Positions 54,080-64,000 of a stretch of DNA of 64,000 nucleotides are shown here, one piece after another. This stretch comes from Bidens hawaiensis (lineage: Eukaryota; Streptophyta; Magnoliopsida; Asterales; Asteraceae), in NCBI GenBank assembly GCA_021521415.1, contig JAIQDT010010111.1, positions 1 to 64,000 of the forward strand, given 5' to 3'. The position numbers and the translations under genes were made by a program. The notes beneath the pieces are model-generated. The model was not told where the DNA came from. It saw only the letters and a list, made by a program, of their open reading frames with translations, and did not search any database. Within the stretch, counting starts at the first letter, position 1. The number at the start of each line of letters is the position of its first letter.

Positions 54080-55215
54080 TAACCTTTTGGCACGCCATGA
54101 TCCTGCCATTTTTCAATTAATTCTGGCGGTTTCTTTACCTCTTTCTTTTTGGTCTTCTTTCTTATTGCTTCCTCACCATCTCTAACTCCACGCAACATCT
54201 CAATCCATCCTTTCACCTCCATGCTACCCCTTAGCTCATTCCTGTTAGTCACAAAACATTTCTCTTCTGTGTGATCCTTGCTCAAGGATTCACACTAACT
54301 AACAAAAGGGTTAGTAGCATTTTCAAACAATGGTAACCGTTTCTCACAGTCTCCACAATTAATTTGCAACATCTCCTTAGCACAATCAATCACCGCGTGT
54401 GCTGTGGCAAGGAATGGTCTACCCAATATGACTATAGGTTGTGTATTATTCGCATGTTTGGCATAATCTAGTACAAGAAAGTTAACTGGGTAGCAAAATT
54501 CCTTCACATGGACCATTACATTAGATACCATGCCCCGTTGAAGTGTATGAGTTTGGTTAGCTAACACCACAGTGGTGTTTGCGTTTTCTAACGGGCTAAA
54601 TTCATACTGATCATACAAACTACCGGGCTTGATACTAACACATGCTCCAAGATCTAGAAGTGCCCGGTCAGTTTTAAATCCCCCGATTTAGATTGATAAA
54701 AGTGGCACTCCCGGGTCTTGGAGTTTACTTGGGGTGGTTTTATTCTCCACCCCTCCATCCCTTGTGTTGGTCACATTTTCATTTAAACATTCATCACATG
54801 AACAATTTTCACAAAAATATTTTTCATTTGTCTTTAATTCTGATTTATTCTGAAAAATTGATTCATTTTGACAGACAAAATCACTCTCATTACTCACATC
54901 TTCCACCACCCTCTAAACAGACAGTGGCGGGGAATCAACTTCAACACTAGAAATTTCAAAATGAGGTAAAAGACTTACCGAATTGATGTGCACATTGTTT
55001 CCCTTCTTGGAGCTTGAGCAGTAATGTTCCGGGTTGGTTGTGGTGTCACTAGGAAGCTGACCCACATTTTTCTGCAATTTAGCCATATTAGAGGCTAGTT
55101 GACCAATCTGTTTTGCCATCGCTTCTGAAGATTTATCTCTTAACTCAAACTTCCTCTGAGTATCTTTCTGATTCTCTGTAACTAGCTTTAGCATAGTGTC
55201 CAATTTCGAGTGCAC
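54080..55215 (-). pseudogene. Athila-like protease region, broken
   Basis: Minus-strand pieces in more than one frame: a linker (AKQIGQLASNMAKLQKNVGQLPSDT...PEHYCSS) typical of plant gypsy gag-pro junctions, an acidic/Asn-rich stretch, and the aspartic protease. The protease has LLDLGACVSI (Asp-Leu-Gly, usual for Athila/Tat) near 54650, then VVLANQTHTLQRGMVSNVMV and PIVILGRPFLATAHAVID. It ends in lysine-rich text (RKKTKKKEVKKPPEL) without RT following. Frame changes and stops separate the pieces. Confidence 0.75.
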
Positions 55216-55349
55216 CGAATTGTTTGAAATTCCCGAAGATCCTTCTTATGGTCTCGATTATCGTCACTCAATGAACTGTTATCCCGATTACCATCTCTGT
55301 TATAGCCTTGACCACTATTCCAATTATATGAACCATGCTGATAACCACC

Positions 55350-57006
55350 CTATCGGTAACTACCCTGCAGTCGGTTTTGGCTCGAACCCTTAAAATTCAG
55401 GTTTAACTGAGTAGTTGCATTCCTATGTTTAAAGTTCAGGTGGTTCCTTAGGCCCGGGTGATAGGTGTTTGAGTCAAACCATTGGCCTCTGGACTCCCCG
55501 TAAGCATAATTTATTTCCTCCTCGGGGTCATCCTCATCATCATCAAACTCGGGGAAATTTTCTGTCTTATGCACGATTTGACCACAATCTTCACAGTACG
55601 GAAATTTCACTGCGACTTTACCAATCTCTTTCTTCTTCTCTTTTCTGTACACAGCCAGCTCACGTTCCAATTCGTCTATCTGTTTAGATTCACTCGTGAC
55701 TGACTTTACTGATCTGGTAGTAGTCTGTATCCTTCTCCTTTCTGCGGCTTCTTTTGACTTATAATCTTCACACATGAACTCAAGAAAATCCCAGCCGTCT
55801 TCTTTAGGTTGGTTTAATAATTGACTGTTCAACGAAGCCTTCAAATGTTATCTGTCTTCATATGATAACCCATCAACAAAGCACTTCACTAACTCCCACA
55901 ACTTGATCTGATGGTGCGTGCATTTTCGAATCATCTCTTACAATCTGGTGAATGCCTCATGAAAAAGTTCTCCTGATAATTGTGAAAAGTGGCGAATTTC
56001 CATTCGAGCCTTGTTTGTCTTCGACTGTGAATAATATTCATTAAGGATAACCTGCTGCATCTCAGCCCAATTACCACTACTGTGCATCGGTAGCGAGTTA
56101 AACCAGTGTTTTGCTTTGTCTTTTAGTGAAAACTGGAATAACCGCAACCGAACCTCATCTTGGACAAACGTCTCGTCACCAATTGACACGCAAATAGCTG
56201 AAAAATCGGATAAATGCGAATACGGGTCCTCGGAAGCCATCCTGTGGAAATGTGGCACGATATTAATGTAAGATGGCCGGGACTTAAAAGTCAGCTGTCC
56301 TGGCACTCGCACCTGTGGAACAATCGAGGATCCTTCGTCTGAAATAGCCGGTCTGAACTGACAGTTAACACCCTAAACTGGGGCCAGATAGTTCCTTATT
56401 CGCCCCCCCCCCCCCGGGATTTACTAAACATCCTCTGTTCACCTGAATACCTCGAACTCTTTCGAACTTATTGGCTCTGTTAAACATGTTTCGCCCATTT
56501 CCGTTTCTTCCCCCATTTCTGTTAACCGCATCACCTTGTCTCTGATTTACCGGTTCTTCCACCTCTTCATCCTAATTATCATCTCCCTCGTTACCCAACT
56601 CAAAACCCTCATTCTGTCTAATTCGCCAATTTACCTCGTTATTACCTTCAAAACCTTGACCCGCATCGTTCTCTTCCCCCTCTTCTTCATCTTCTGTATG
56701 AATACTAGGACGATCATCATCAAGATCAATCCGAACTCTACATCTAGGACTGTTATGTGGTGCTGATGGTCTGGCCTGATCGACGTCTTGGATTCGGTTT
56801 CTAGAAAAACGTGCTGAGCCATTCGGTTTATTTTACTGGTTGGAATTAAATGGTGGAAGTTGGTCATTTTCAGGTTGGTAATTGTTGTCTGGGTTAAAAT
56901 CATTGTTTTCTGGGAGTTGGTTCGGGTCTTGGTTATGGTTTTCATTCTGATTCTAGTTTTGGTTTGGGTTTTGGTTTTGGTTTTGGTTATGGTGTTGACC
57001 CTCCAT
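55350..57006 (-). pseudogene. Athila-like gag, broken
   Basis: It begins MEGQHHNQNQNQNPNQN on the minus strand at 57006 with an N/Q-rich tract, followed by DEEEEGENDAGQ-like acidic sequence. The gag domain has PHFHRMASEDPYSHLSDFSA, LRLFQFSLKDKAKHWFNSLP and NEYYSQSKTNKARMEI. Then come QPKEDGWDFLEFMCEDYKSK and a degenerate zinc-finger-like CEDCG. There are several in-frame stops (near 56944, 55938, 55856), and a frame change falls at the twelve-C run at 56403-56416. Non-functional. Confidence 0.8.
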
Positions 57007-57224
57007 CTCAGAAGTTATGTTCTAAACTCGGTTCTATCGAGCTACTCTTTCAATTTCGGGCTCGAAAACAAGTGGTGACTGTCTGCTCGAGTGTCGGGTG
57101 TGCATAAACCTGTTATCTGCACAAACAACACACCTCGCATAAAATAGAAAACAAATAAAATCTAAACTAAAAACTAAAATAAATACAAAAATCAAATAAC
57201 ACGAAAAACACTAGGCGCATTAAC

Positions 57225-57242
57225 TCCCTGGCAACGGCGCCA
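57225..57242 (-). other. Primer binding site, Asp-tRNA type
   Basis: On the minus strand TGGCGCCGTTGCCAGGGA, one base from the TGGCGCCGTTGCCGGGGA site I know from Athila-type elements. Confidence 0.8.
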
Positions 57243-57245
57243 TTT

Positions 57246-58446
57246 TGTTGTTAGACTGTCGCTATCTAGTAAAAAACAATTAATATCAAGTTCCTAATCA
57301 CCTAAGCAAGCTACGGTAAGTAGGGTGTCGAACCACAAGGTGTATGTAGTCAATGTAACGTGAAACATATTTTATACGATTATGAAGTAATGAATTGTAG
57401 TGTTAATCACACAAGCAAACAAGTTTGGCTTTAATGATTAAACAAGCAATTAACAATCTCTCAAACAATTAATTGAAACAGATCACACTCGGGGATCAAG
57501 TTAGCATATAACAGTAATCTCATGTTAATTTAACAAATTATTTATCAAAGACCAACACAGACTGATTAACTAGACAAACCTTAGGCATCAATAATCTCTA
57601 ACACACGGCACTGGTTATCAAACAATCCTTACCATTGTGACCCAACTAAGGGCAAATGTATGCTTTATCATATTCATACTTGTCAAAAAACCCTATAAGC
57701 AATTATAATAACAACCAACAAACTAATCGTTCAGATAGACATAAACCTAAACCGACTGAATGCAAGGAAATACTAGACATCAATACTCATAGATTACTCA
57801 AAGATAAATACAATCAAGTTGTTCTTTAACACATGAGAAAACTGTAATAATACAAACTTTACATCCCTAGTATGAAACTAGAAGATTAGCCACTCGTGGT
57901 CATCATATGATCTTCAATTCTTGATTCTGAATTATGAAACATTGATCTTGTAGTGATTGGAGGTGTTATGGAGCTCCTAAAATGGTCAAAGTTCGTCTCA
58001 AAAACGGTTGGAATAACTCCCTTTTTGATCTAGGGTTTTATCCTTTATATAGAAGCTGGCCATGCTTTAAATCTGAATTTCGCGTATCAGTGTAAGCTAA
58101 TCTGACCCCTAGCGTAACTTACTCTGGGTGGAAATCCCTTACTCTGAATCTGACTGCCTTACTCTGAGTTAATTTGGCATCCAGAGTAGGTTACTTTGAT
58201 CCCGGAGTAGCTTACTCTAGGAGCTGAATTTCAACCAACTTGTTTCTTTTCGTTTCCAACACTTGTGTAGTGGCTCTGATCTTCCCGATACTTCAAATCA
58301 TGCTCGTAAATGTCTCCAAATAGTATCTTTAACTCTCACAAACCTATAAATAAAAATCATACTTGAAGTACCATTGTTCTAACGAAAAACTAATTAAAAA
58401 CTACAAAATTAAAGAGCTATTATACAAGATTTATACCCGACCATCA
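57246..58446 (-). repeat. 5' LTR of the Athila-like element
   Basis: About 1200 bp, minus strand TGATGGTCGGGTATAAATC...AGTCTAACAACA, ending a few bases from the primer site. The end nearest the primer site carries GGTGTCGAACCACAAGG, related to the TATCGAACACAAGG module of the solo LTRs A and B. The 3' partner LTR was not found. Confidence 0.75.
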
Positions 58447-59600
58447 GAGTTTCAAACCAATCGAATTGAGTCTGGAACTCGACTCAAATGGTTTTGAATT
58501 CGGATGGAATCAAATTCGATTTGAATGATTTGTTCATCAACCCGATTCGTTTCATTTTGCCTTAGAGAAATCTTCAGTGAGCATATTTGATTCGAATCGA
58601 ATTTGAAATTCGATTCGAATGGTTTATGAATTCGATTAGAATCAGATAAATACCATTGTGTCCAAATATTTCATCTCCTTCTTATTTGGGTCTATATAAC
58701 CCCGATAATGATTTCCGTGCATTCCTCATACATATTCAAACACATATCATAGGTCAATTAGACCCAAAAAAGTCCGAAAAAAGACCTGAAATCTTAAAAC
58801 TAAACTAACATAAACAAAAACTCAAATAAATCAACACTAACATCCTTAGGACAACGATGATAATATTATATCATATATATAACCAAACAATAACATGTAA
58901 GACCCCTTATGATCTTAGACAGTTCCGACAGGAACTGTTGAAGAATAAGGTTGAAATCAAACAAGATTTCAATCAAGGAAGATGGATTACCATATGAGAA
59001 GGGTCCATATTTGATGATTTATCAAGTGTAATGAACGAGAAACAAGAAGATTAGTCGTTTGATTTAGGGTTTTGAAAGTAAGAAGGCGTTGGTTAGGATA
59101 AGGTAGAGAGAGAAAGTAGAGAGTGTTTGAGGAAAATTGAAAGTGTTGATGAAGGATATTTTGGGTTGGCCCTATCTATAGGGTCAGCCTATCTCGCAAT
59201 ATGGTCAAAACATCTCAAATTTTAAATGATATTACACTCTCAGCCCCTGAACTATGAAAATATTTACATATTTAAATCCGAAAAATATTTACCCACTAAA
59301 TCCAAACACTTAAATATATACAAGATATTTTTTTGCCGGTCCATCACTTAACAACTTTGCATAATAGACCTCAACATTAACTCATAAATATTACTTGAAA
59401 TTAAAAGCAAATATAATTTTAAAGAATAAATAAATTAAGTAAATAAAATAAACTATAATGAAATAAAATAAAATATAAACGTACTTAAACTTTTAAGTAA
59501 ATAGAATATAATAAACAAAACAAAATAAAACAATGTGAAGTAAAGATAAATTTAATATTATATAAAATATACAAATTACAAATATTCAAAGTTTACATAT
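58447..59600. other. Spacer with a possible LTR end
   Basis: Bases 58460-58640 repeat GATTCGAAT-type words. TGTAAGACCCCTTATGATC at 58896 resembles an LTR terminus, and the complement of 59040-59190 (a CCTATAGATAGGG box then ACACTCTCTACTTTC) looks like a promoter-leader, so a minus-oriented gypsy LTR fragment may lie at 58896 to about 59340. Confidence 0.4.
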
Positions 59601-60690
59601 TTTTGGTGAGAAAGATCACGACATGAAATCACACTATCTGTTAACGTCCTAGATCGCACTTCTATTTCAATATTATTATGCCATGAACCCAAAGTCGATT
59701 GTAGATATAATTTTCCACTTTAAGATTAACAAGTATTTTGATGTCAATGTATTGATGCCAATGTTATACGTTAAGATATATATATTAAGCACAATACTTA
59801 TATGGTCCCCAGTTAATCCGATAAATTACTGACTCCATCATATCTCGGACATAGTTTGTGTTTTCAAGATCACCCCGAATTGACTCCGACCCCCTAATGG
59901 TTGATCAAAACATTTTAAGCTTTTCCAAACTTTTTGAAACTTTTTGCAAACTTTTTCAAACAATAAAGGTTGAATCAATGCTTTCCAAGTTCGGACTTAC
60001 AAGCCTTCATATAAAGTGTTTAGGACTTACTTGTTTGTCCCACGTTACGTGGTTCTAATATACCATTTTTTGTTTGTTAATTATCAACATTTTGTGTTGA
60101 ATTTAAATTCTTTTAAGCATTTTGTTGTTTTTATGCTTTATCATTTTGATTTTTTTAAATATTTGTATCTAAAGAAAAAATAATTTTATGGTGATCAATC
60201 ACTAACAGGCTCGTGTATGACTGACTAATAACATTTTTTCTTCATTGATATGACTAATATTGGAGTTGCAACCACTTCATGAATGTGTAACACTAGCATA
60301 GGTGGGAATATAAGTTTATATCACTATGACACTTACTCGTTTTTCAAGCCTATCTTCAGTTTCTTATCATTTTTCTAAGGTCGATCGATTTCTCAAAAAC
60401 TATAATTTTATATTATCCGACTCCCTCTAAGCAGGAGCTCCCTCTAAACGAGAACACATTTTATATCATTTTCTAAATTTAATAAATGATATAGTAAAAT
60501 ACAAAGTATAATATGAAATACTTTTGGCAAAGTCAAATGACTTATTTTTGATTTCTTAAAATTAAACTGAAAATATTTTGATGAGTTAAACTTAACTCAT
60601 TTTCCCCCTCTAAAGTTGTGACATATTTTAAAAATATTTACAATTTTAAACATAAAAAAGAAAAATATTTACTCAAAAGAAATCATACCC
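59600..60690 (-). other. Non-coding 3' region of a decayed Copia element
   Basis: AAGATCACCCCGAATTGACT near 59868 and GTGATCAATCACTAACAGGC near 60191 resemble parts of the non-coding stretch at 16440-16700 downstream of pol in the complete Copia element. The Copia pol remnant that follows has the same orientation. Confidence 0.5.
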
Positions 60691-61849
60691 GATGACTCTG
60701 CAAGATATAAAAAACGAGTACGATCAAAGGCTTCAGTGAAAAGTTAGGCAAAGTTGTGATCTGTGTGGACCCTTTCATTACAGACAAGTTTCCGATCATA
60801 ACAATCACAAATGAAATGCATTCGAATGTCAATATGTTTTGTCTTAGAGTGTTGGACCAGGTTTTTAACAATACAAACCGCTGCTTCGTTATCACACTTG
60901 ATAGGGGTTCTAAAGAAATTCAAACCGTAATCCAACAGCTTATGATGGATCCAAATCACTTGTAAACAACAGGCGGAGGCGCATTAATGTGTTCTGCTTC
61001 AGCAGTGGAAGTGAGTACAGTGACCTGCTTCTTGCATTGTCATTAGATTAACCGGTCTCCTAGAAACTGACATCCCCATAATCATTTTCTGTGTACGCGT
61101 GCAATACCAAAGGGGAGTCTTTGGGATACCAAAGGCCTAAGAAAGGCTTTCCCTTTAGATACAGAAAGACACTCTTTACAGCGGTTAGTTGACACTCTTT
61201 TGGATCACATTGATATCTTGCACACTGACAGACAGGGAACATAATGTCCGTCTGCTGGCCGTGAGATACATTAGGGAGCCAATCATAGACATATAAAGGT
61301 GTTGATCGACTGACTTTAACAATGGATCTTGAGCTAACACTATTCAAGTAGCAATCGAAGTGAGGAAGGAATTGGTGTCCTTGAACCTAAACTACTAAAC
61401 AATTTCACGAACATATTTATCTTGATAAATTAAAGTCTCGTTCGACTTCTTCTCAACTTGATGGCCCAAAAAATAAGTTATTTCCCCAACGAGCTCATTT
61501 CAAACCGACTTTGCATGACCTCTGCGAACTCTCTACGCATCTTATTACATGTTAATCCAAAGATAATATTATCAACATACACTTGGACAAGAATATGATT
61601 TTCCTTTACTTTCTTGATAAAGAGTGTTTGATTAATAGCATATCTTCTACAACCATTCTTCAGAAGATAGCAGAAGGTTCTTGATGGAGGCCATCGAAAG
61701 CTTTATCAAGACGGTAAACTTAATCGGGACGTTCAGGATCTTCAAAACCTGGCGATTGGTTGACATAAATGTCTTCTTTCTCTTTCCCATACAAGAAGGC
61801 AGTCTTCACATCCATTTGATACACTTTGAAGTTCATGTATGAAGCATAG
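60690..61849 (-). pseudogene. Copia RT - RNase H remnant
   Basis: Read from 61849 down: [20 protein letters not shown] and SPGFEDPERPD (RT), a region around 61560 corresponding to the YVDD box (text for VYVDNIIFG-like), PDIMFPVCQCARYQCDPKE, PFLGLWYPKDSPLVLHAY (connection), then RNase H with [34 protein letters not shown]. Many frame changes and stops. Similar to the pol at 17579-19678 but an older, diverged copy. It is cut at 61850 by an LTR. Confidence 0.8.
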
Positions 61850-62153
61850 TGATGTGTCCTGATCATGTCGTTAAATATGATGGATTTAGTTTTCACACAA
61901 GATTGTGTTTTAAATTTATAAAAGCGATTTCTACTAAGACTAACTACACACAAAATAGGCAAGTGTATCTATCGTATATGTAGAATAGTATTGGTAAGAA
62001 CCAAGTATTGATCCGTGGACACAAATATTTCTAATAGTAAATCTTCATTTTAATTTAATCGGAGAATATAATCATTTTAGGGTGATTTTTAAAAATTTTA
62101 AGAATAATATACATACATACATACATACATACATACATACATACATACATACA

Positions 62154-62185
<32 letters not shown>

Positions 62186-62387
62186 ATATGTGAACAAGAA
62201 GAGAAATTCTAAATGAGTAAATCAAGTATATGAAGGTTACCATCTAAAATCAAGAATCCACTCCATTCTTCCTTGATGATTATAAAGTAAATATGAGATA
62301 AAATTGCTTTAATAATATGATAGAATAGCCCCTCATTTCTAAGTGAACTACCCTATGACATAAAAGAAAGTAGCATGCATAACTTCA
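61850..62387 (-). mobile_element. Truncated LTR, copy C of the solo-LTR family
   Basis: It starts TGATGTGTCCTGATCATG inside the Copia pol remnant. GGCAAGTGTATCTATCGTAT followed by GTATTGATCCGTGGACAC corresponds to the GTGTACCGATCGTAA...TATCGAACACAAGG module of copies A and B. The right part is cut off at 62388 by the next element. It contains the ATAC microsatellite. Confidence 0.65.
62109..62183. repeat. (ATAC)n microsatellite
   Basis: About eighteen uninterrupted copies of the tetranucleotide. Confidence 0.97.
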
Positions 62388-62793
62388 TGTTGTAGGTTCC
62401 CAGCCGGATCTACACGGAAATATCTCGTATTACGTAGGTGCGGAATCCTTACGTAAGACGATACGAGTGTTAGACGCGATATACGTTAAACCCAAGTACA
62501 AAGACACGTTACAGTACTCAATAGACACGTTGTATTGCAACTCCTTTAACACGTGATAGTCAAATCACAATTACACGTACTGAACCACTAACGAATACAA
62601 GCCGTAACCACTGTATATAAGGTCTTCGACAACTTCGCCTAACATGCTAGGCGAAGTTTTCAATAACTTCGCTTGTTCCACAAGTTCGCTTATAACAGGC
62701 GAACTTGTGGGACAACCTTTACAAACCAAAACAAAAACAAACTAACGCGATTACAGACACTAGATACTGAACTACTGACATCATGTACCAACA
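62388..62793 (-). repeat. 3' LTR of the second Copia element
   Basis: 406 bp, TGTTGTAGG...TACCAACA. It contains paired words around CTTCGCCTAACATGCTAGGCGAAG (62633-62656) and AGTTCGCTTATAACAGGCGAACT (62682-62704), again a pair of short hairpins. A GTATATAAGG box at 62613 (plus reading) lies beside them. Confidence 0.8.
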
Positions 62794-62809
62794 GACTCCC
62801 CCTTGGCAG
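62794..62809 (-). other. Polypurine tract of the second Copia element
   Basis: On the minus strand CTGCCAAGGGGGAGTC, directly before TGTTGGTAC. Confidence 0.75.
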
Positions 62810-62871
62810 TAGCTTCATATCTCTAACTTCAATCACGTGTCTTGTAATCCCAAAACTCAAGTCACCCGTCT

Positions 62872-63999
62872 TCAAGCATGAACTCCTTCTCTGACACAAA
62901 CGGAAACTACTCTCTGATATTTCTTGCCTTCTTCTTTCCATGCCGGAATATAGAATATCTTTTTCTCGTTCAGCACCTGCAAGTCAGCTTGAGACAAATT
63001 CACCAAGTGCATTGGATCATACACTCTCAGCAACTCTTGTTCATCTTCATCCTCCATCACCGCTTCAGCTGTTTCACTATCAACATACCACAATTTCAGA
63101 TTCTTTAAGACATCCTTGGGCATTTGTTTCATCGGCACTTCTTTTAAACACCGGATCAGCTTATACTTCATTATCATCCAAGGTTTGCCATCAGCTCTCA
63201 TACCTCTGTCTTTGTCTTCAACGAGCTTTCCTTTCTGTGGTTTTAACAATTCGAACTTTTTCTCTTTTATACTTTCTTTCCACACGATCTTCCCAATAAT
63301 CCTAGCCATATTATCATCACTCCTGTTTATCAATCCCAACTTGGCTAAGTCCTTCACCTCACACTCCGGCAAGGTATTTAACGATCTCAACAATCTCTTG
63401 AAATACTGAACTCCATCAAAACGTTTAATCACAAACAGCCTCAACTGCTCATCGTATAACCAGCATATAATCCCCTTCTTCGATTCAGCATATCCTTTGA
63501 TGTTGTAACTCTTCTTGAACATAGTAGGAACCGCCGGTTTCTTTGTCTTTACGAACCATTGAGCGTAGCCTTCTTTCCATCTCGGCTGCACTTCCCATTC
63601 AGTCTCATCGCTTCCCATATCTTGACCCATATCTGACTTATCAACTTCGGGAATTTCATGCTCAACGTTTTATTCCACAATCTCTCCCTCTTCAATCTCA
63701 TTATCAATTACAATATCAGCCCCTATCTTCTCAATCTCTTCACTCGGTAACACATCGTCATCACCTTCGTCCTCAACATCCAACACCTCCTCAGCATCCA
63801 CTACCACCACATCATCACCCCCCGATTCACCAGTTGCACCAGTAGACTCCCCCTGAGATGTGGAAGTCCCAAGAGCTTGTTCAGTTCTTGGCAACTCACC
63901 ACCTGCACCTTTCGATGCATTGGGATCATCGTCTCGATCATTCCTCTTCTTCGTCCTCAACTCGTCACCTTTGCAGCTCGTCTCCCCCTGAGATGCCAA
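62872..63999 (-). pseudogene. Second envelope-position frame, partial, one internal stop
   Basis: A single minus frame enters from beyond the window and ends at 62872. It has an acidic E/D/G-rich part (DVEDEGDDDVLPSEE) and a C-terminal domain homologous to that of the frame at 11645-14689: ICWLYDEQLRLFVIKR / VQYFKRLLRSL, KLGLINRSDDN, LKLWYVDSETAEAV, DPMHLVNLSQADLQ and YQRVVSVCVREGVH. The one interruption is a TAA at 63670-63672; the frame continues on both sides. The true start is outside or is the ATG at 63999. No membrane segment. The domain is conserved between two Copia elements with unrelated LTRs, so it belongs to the elements rather than to a chance insertion. Confidence 0.78.
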
Positions 64000-64000
64000 G

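Larger units (their letters stand above)
62388..64000 (-). mobile_element. 3' part of a second Copia element, cut by the window end
   Basis: 3' LTR, polypurine tract and the last >370 codons of an envelope-position frame, all minus strand, in the same order as the element at 11052-25914 but with a different LTR sequence. Left flank is CTTCA; the other end lies outside. Confidence 0.8.

Noticed and set aside
62055..62243. Minus frame with repeated MYVC residues
   Set aside because: Translation of the ATAC microsatellite, not a gene.
63543..63845. Plus frame rich in P, H and Q
   Set aside because: Antisense of the acidic part of the second envelope-position frame.

Overview
This is plant nuclear DNA, most likely from a dicot of the daisy family (Asteraceae). 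The family guess rests on two long open frames in the envelope position of Copia elements. They resemble proteins I remember as abundant in daisy-family genomes (often mislabelled 'synaptobrevin, longin-like'). It is inference, not proof. I found no convincing host gene, tRNA or rRNA gene. Everything recognisable is a transposable element or its debris.

Layout. 1-3212: AT-rich sequence with a short-word array at the left edge. 3257-6752: a truncated minus-strand Ty3/gypsy chromovirus fragment (integrase to 3' LTR) inside a 44-bp direct repeat. 7560-9759: remains of a CACTA-like element holding a solo LTR (7963-9695, duplication GGTAT). 10376-33922: an old gypsy solo LTR split by two insertions: a complete 14.9-kb Copia element (11052-25914, duplication CTTAT) and a 6.1-kb CACTA transposon (26486-32629), itself holding a second solo LTR (27638-29378, duplication TATAC). 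35100-40500: small DNA elements (two hairpin MITEs, hAT-like, PIF-like, and a MULE-type MITE with a 9-bp duplication), a solo Copia LTR and a SINE-like remnant. 41096-51270: a complete, very young gypsy chromovirus (duplication TATTT, 2730-bp LTRs) that cut a decayed hAT transposase gene in two. 51617-58446: an LTR beside unrecognised coding debris, then a decayed Athila-like gag-protease with its 5' LTR. 59600-64000: a decayed Copia pol, a third truncated LTR of the solo-LTR family, and the 3' part of another Copia element running off the window.

How the parts work. The Copia element has gag, protease, integrase, RT and RNase H, all on the minus strand. Gag-pol has several stops and frame changes, while a separate 1014-codon frame between pol and the 3' LTR is open end to end. 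The young gypsy element has two single-base frame breaks but nearly identical LTRs.

The most unusual material is in the LTRs: ladders of short hairpins whose stems change in a compensatory way between copies, a canonical intron-like interval in the gypsy leader that encloses such a ladder, and short-word clusters specific to each LTR type. Coordinates of element ends are firm where a target-site duplication is quoted and approximate elsewhere. All comparisons were made by eye.
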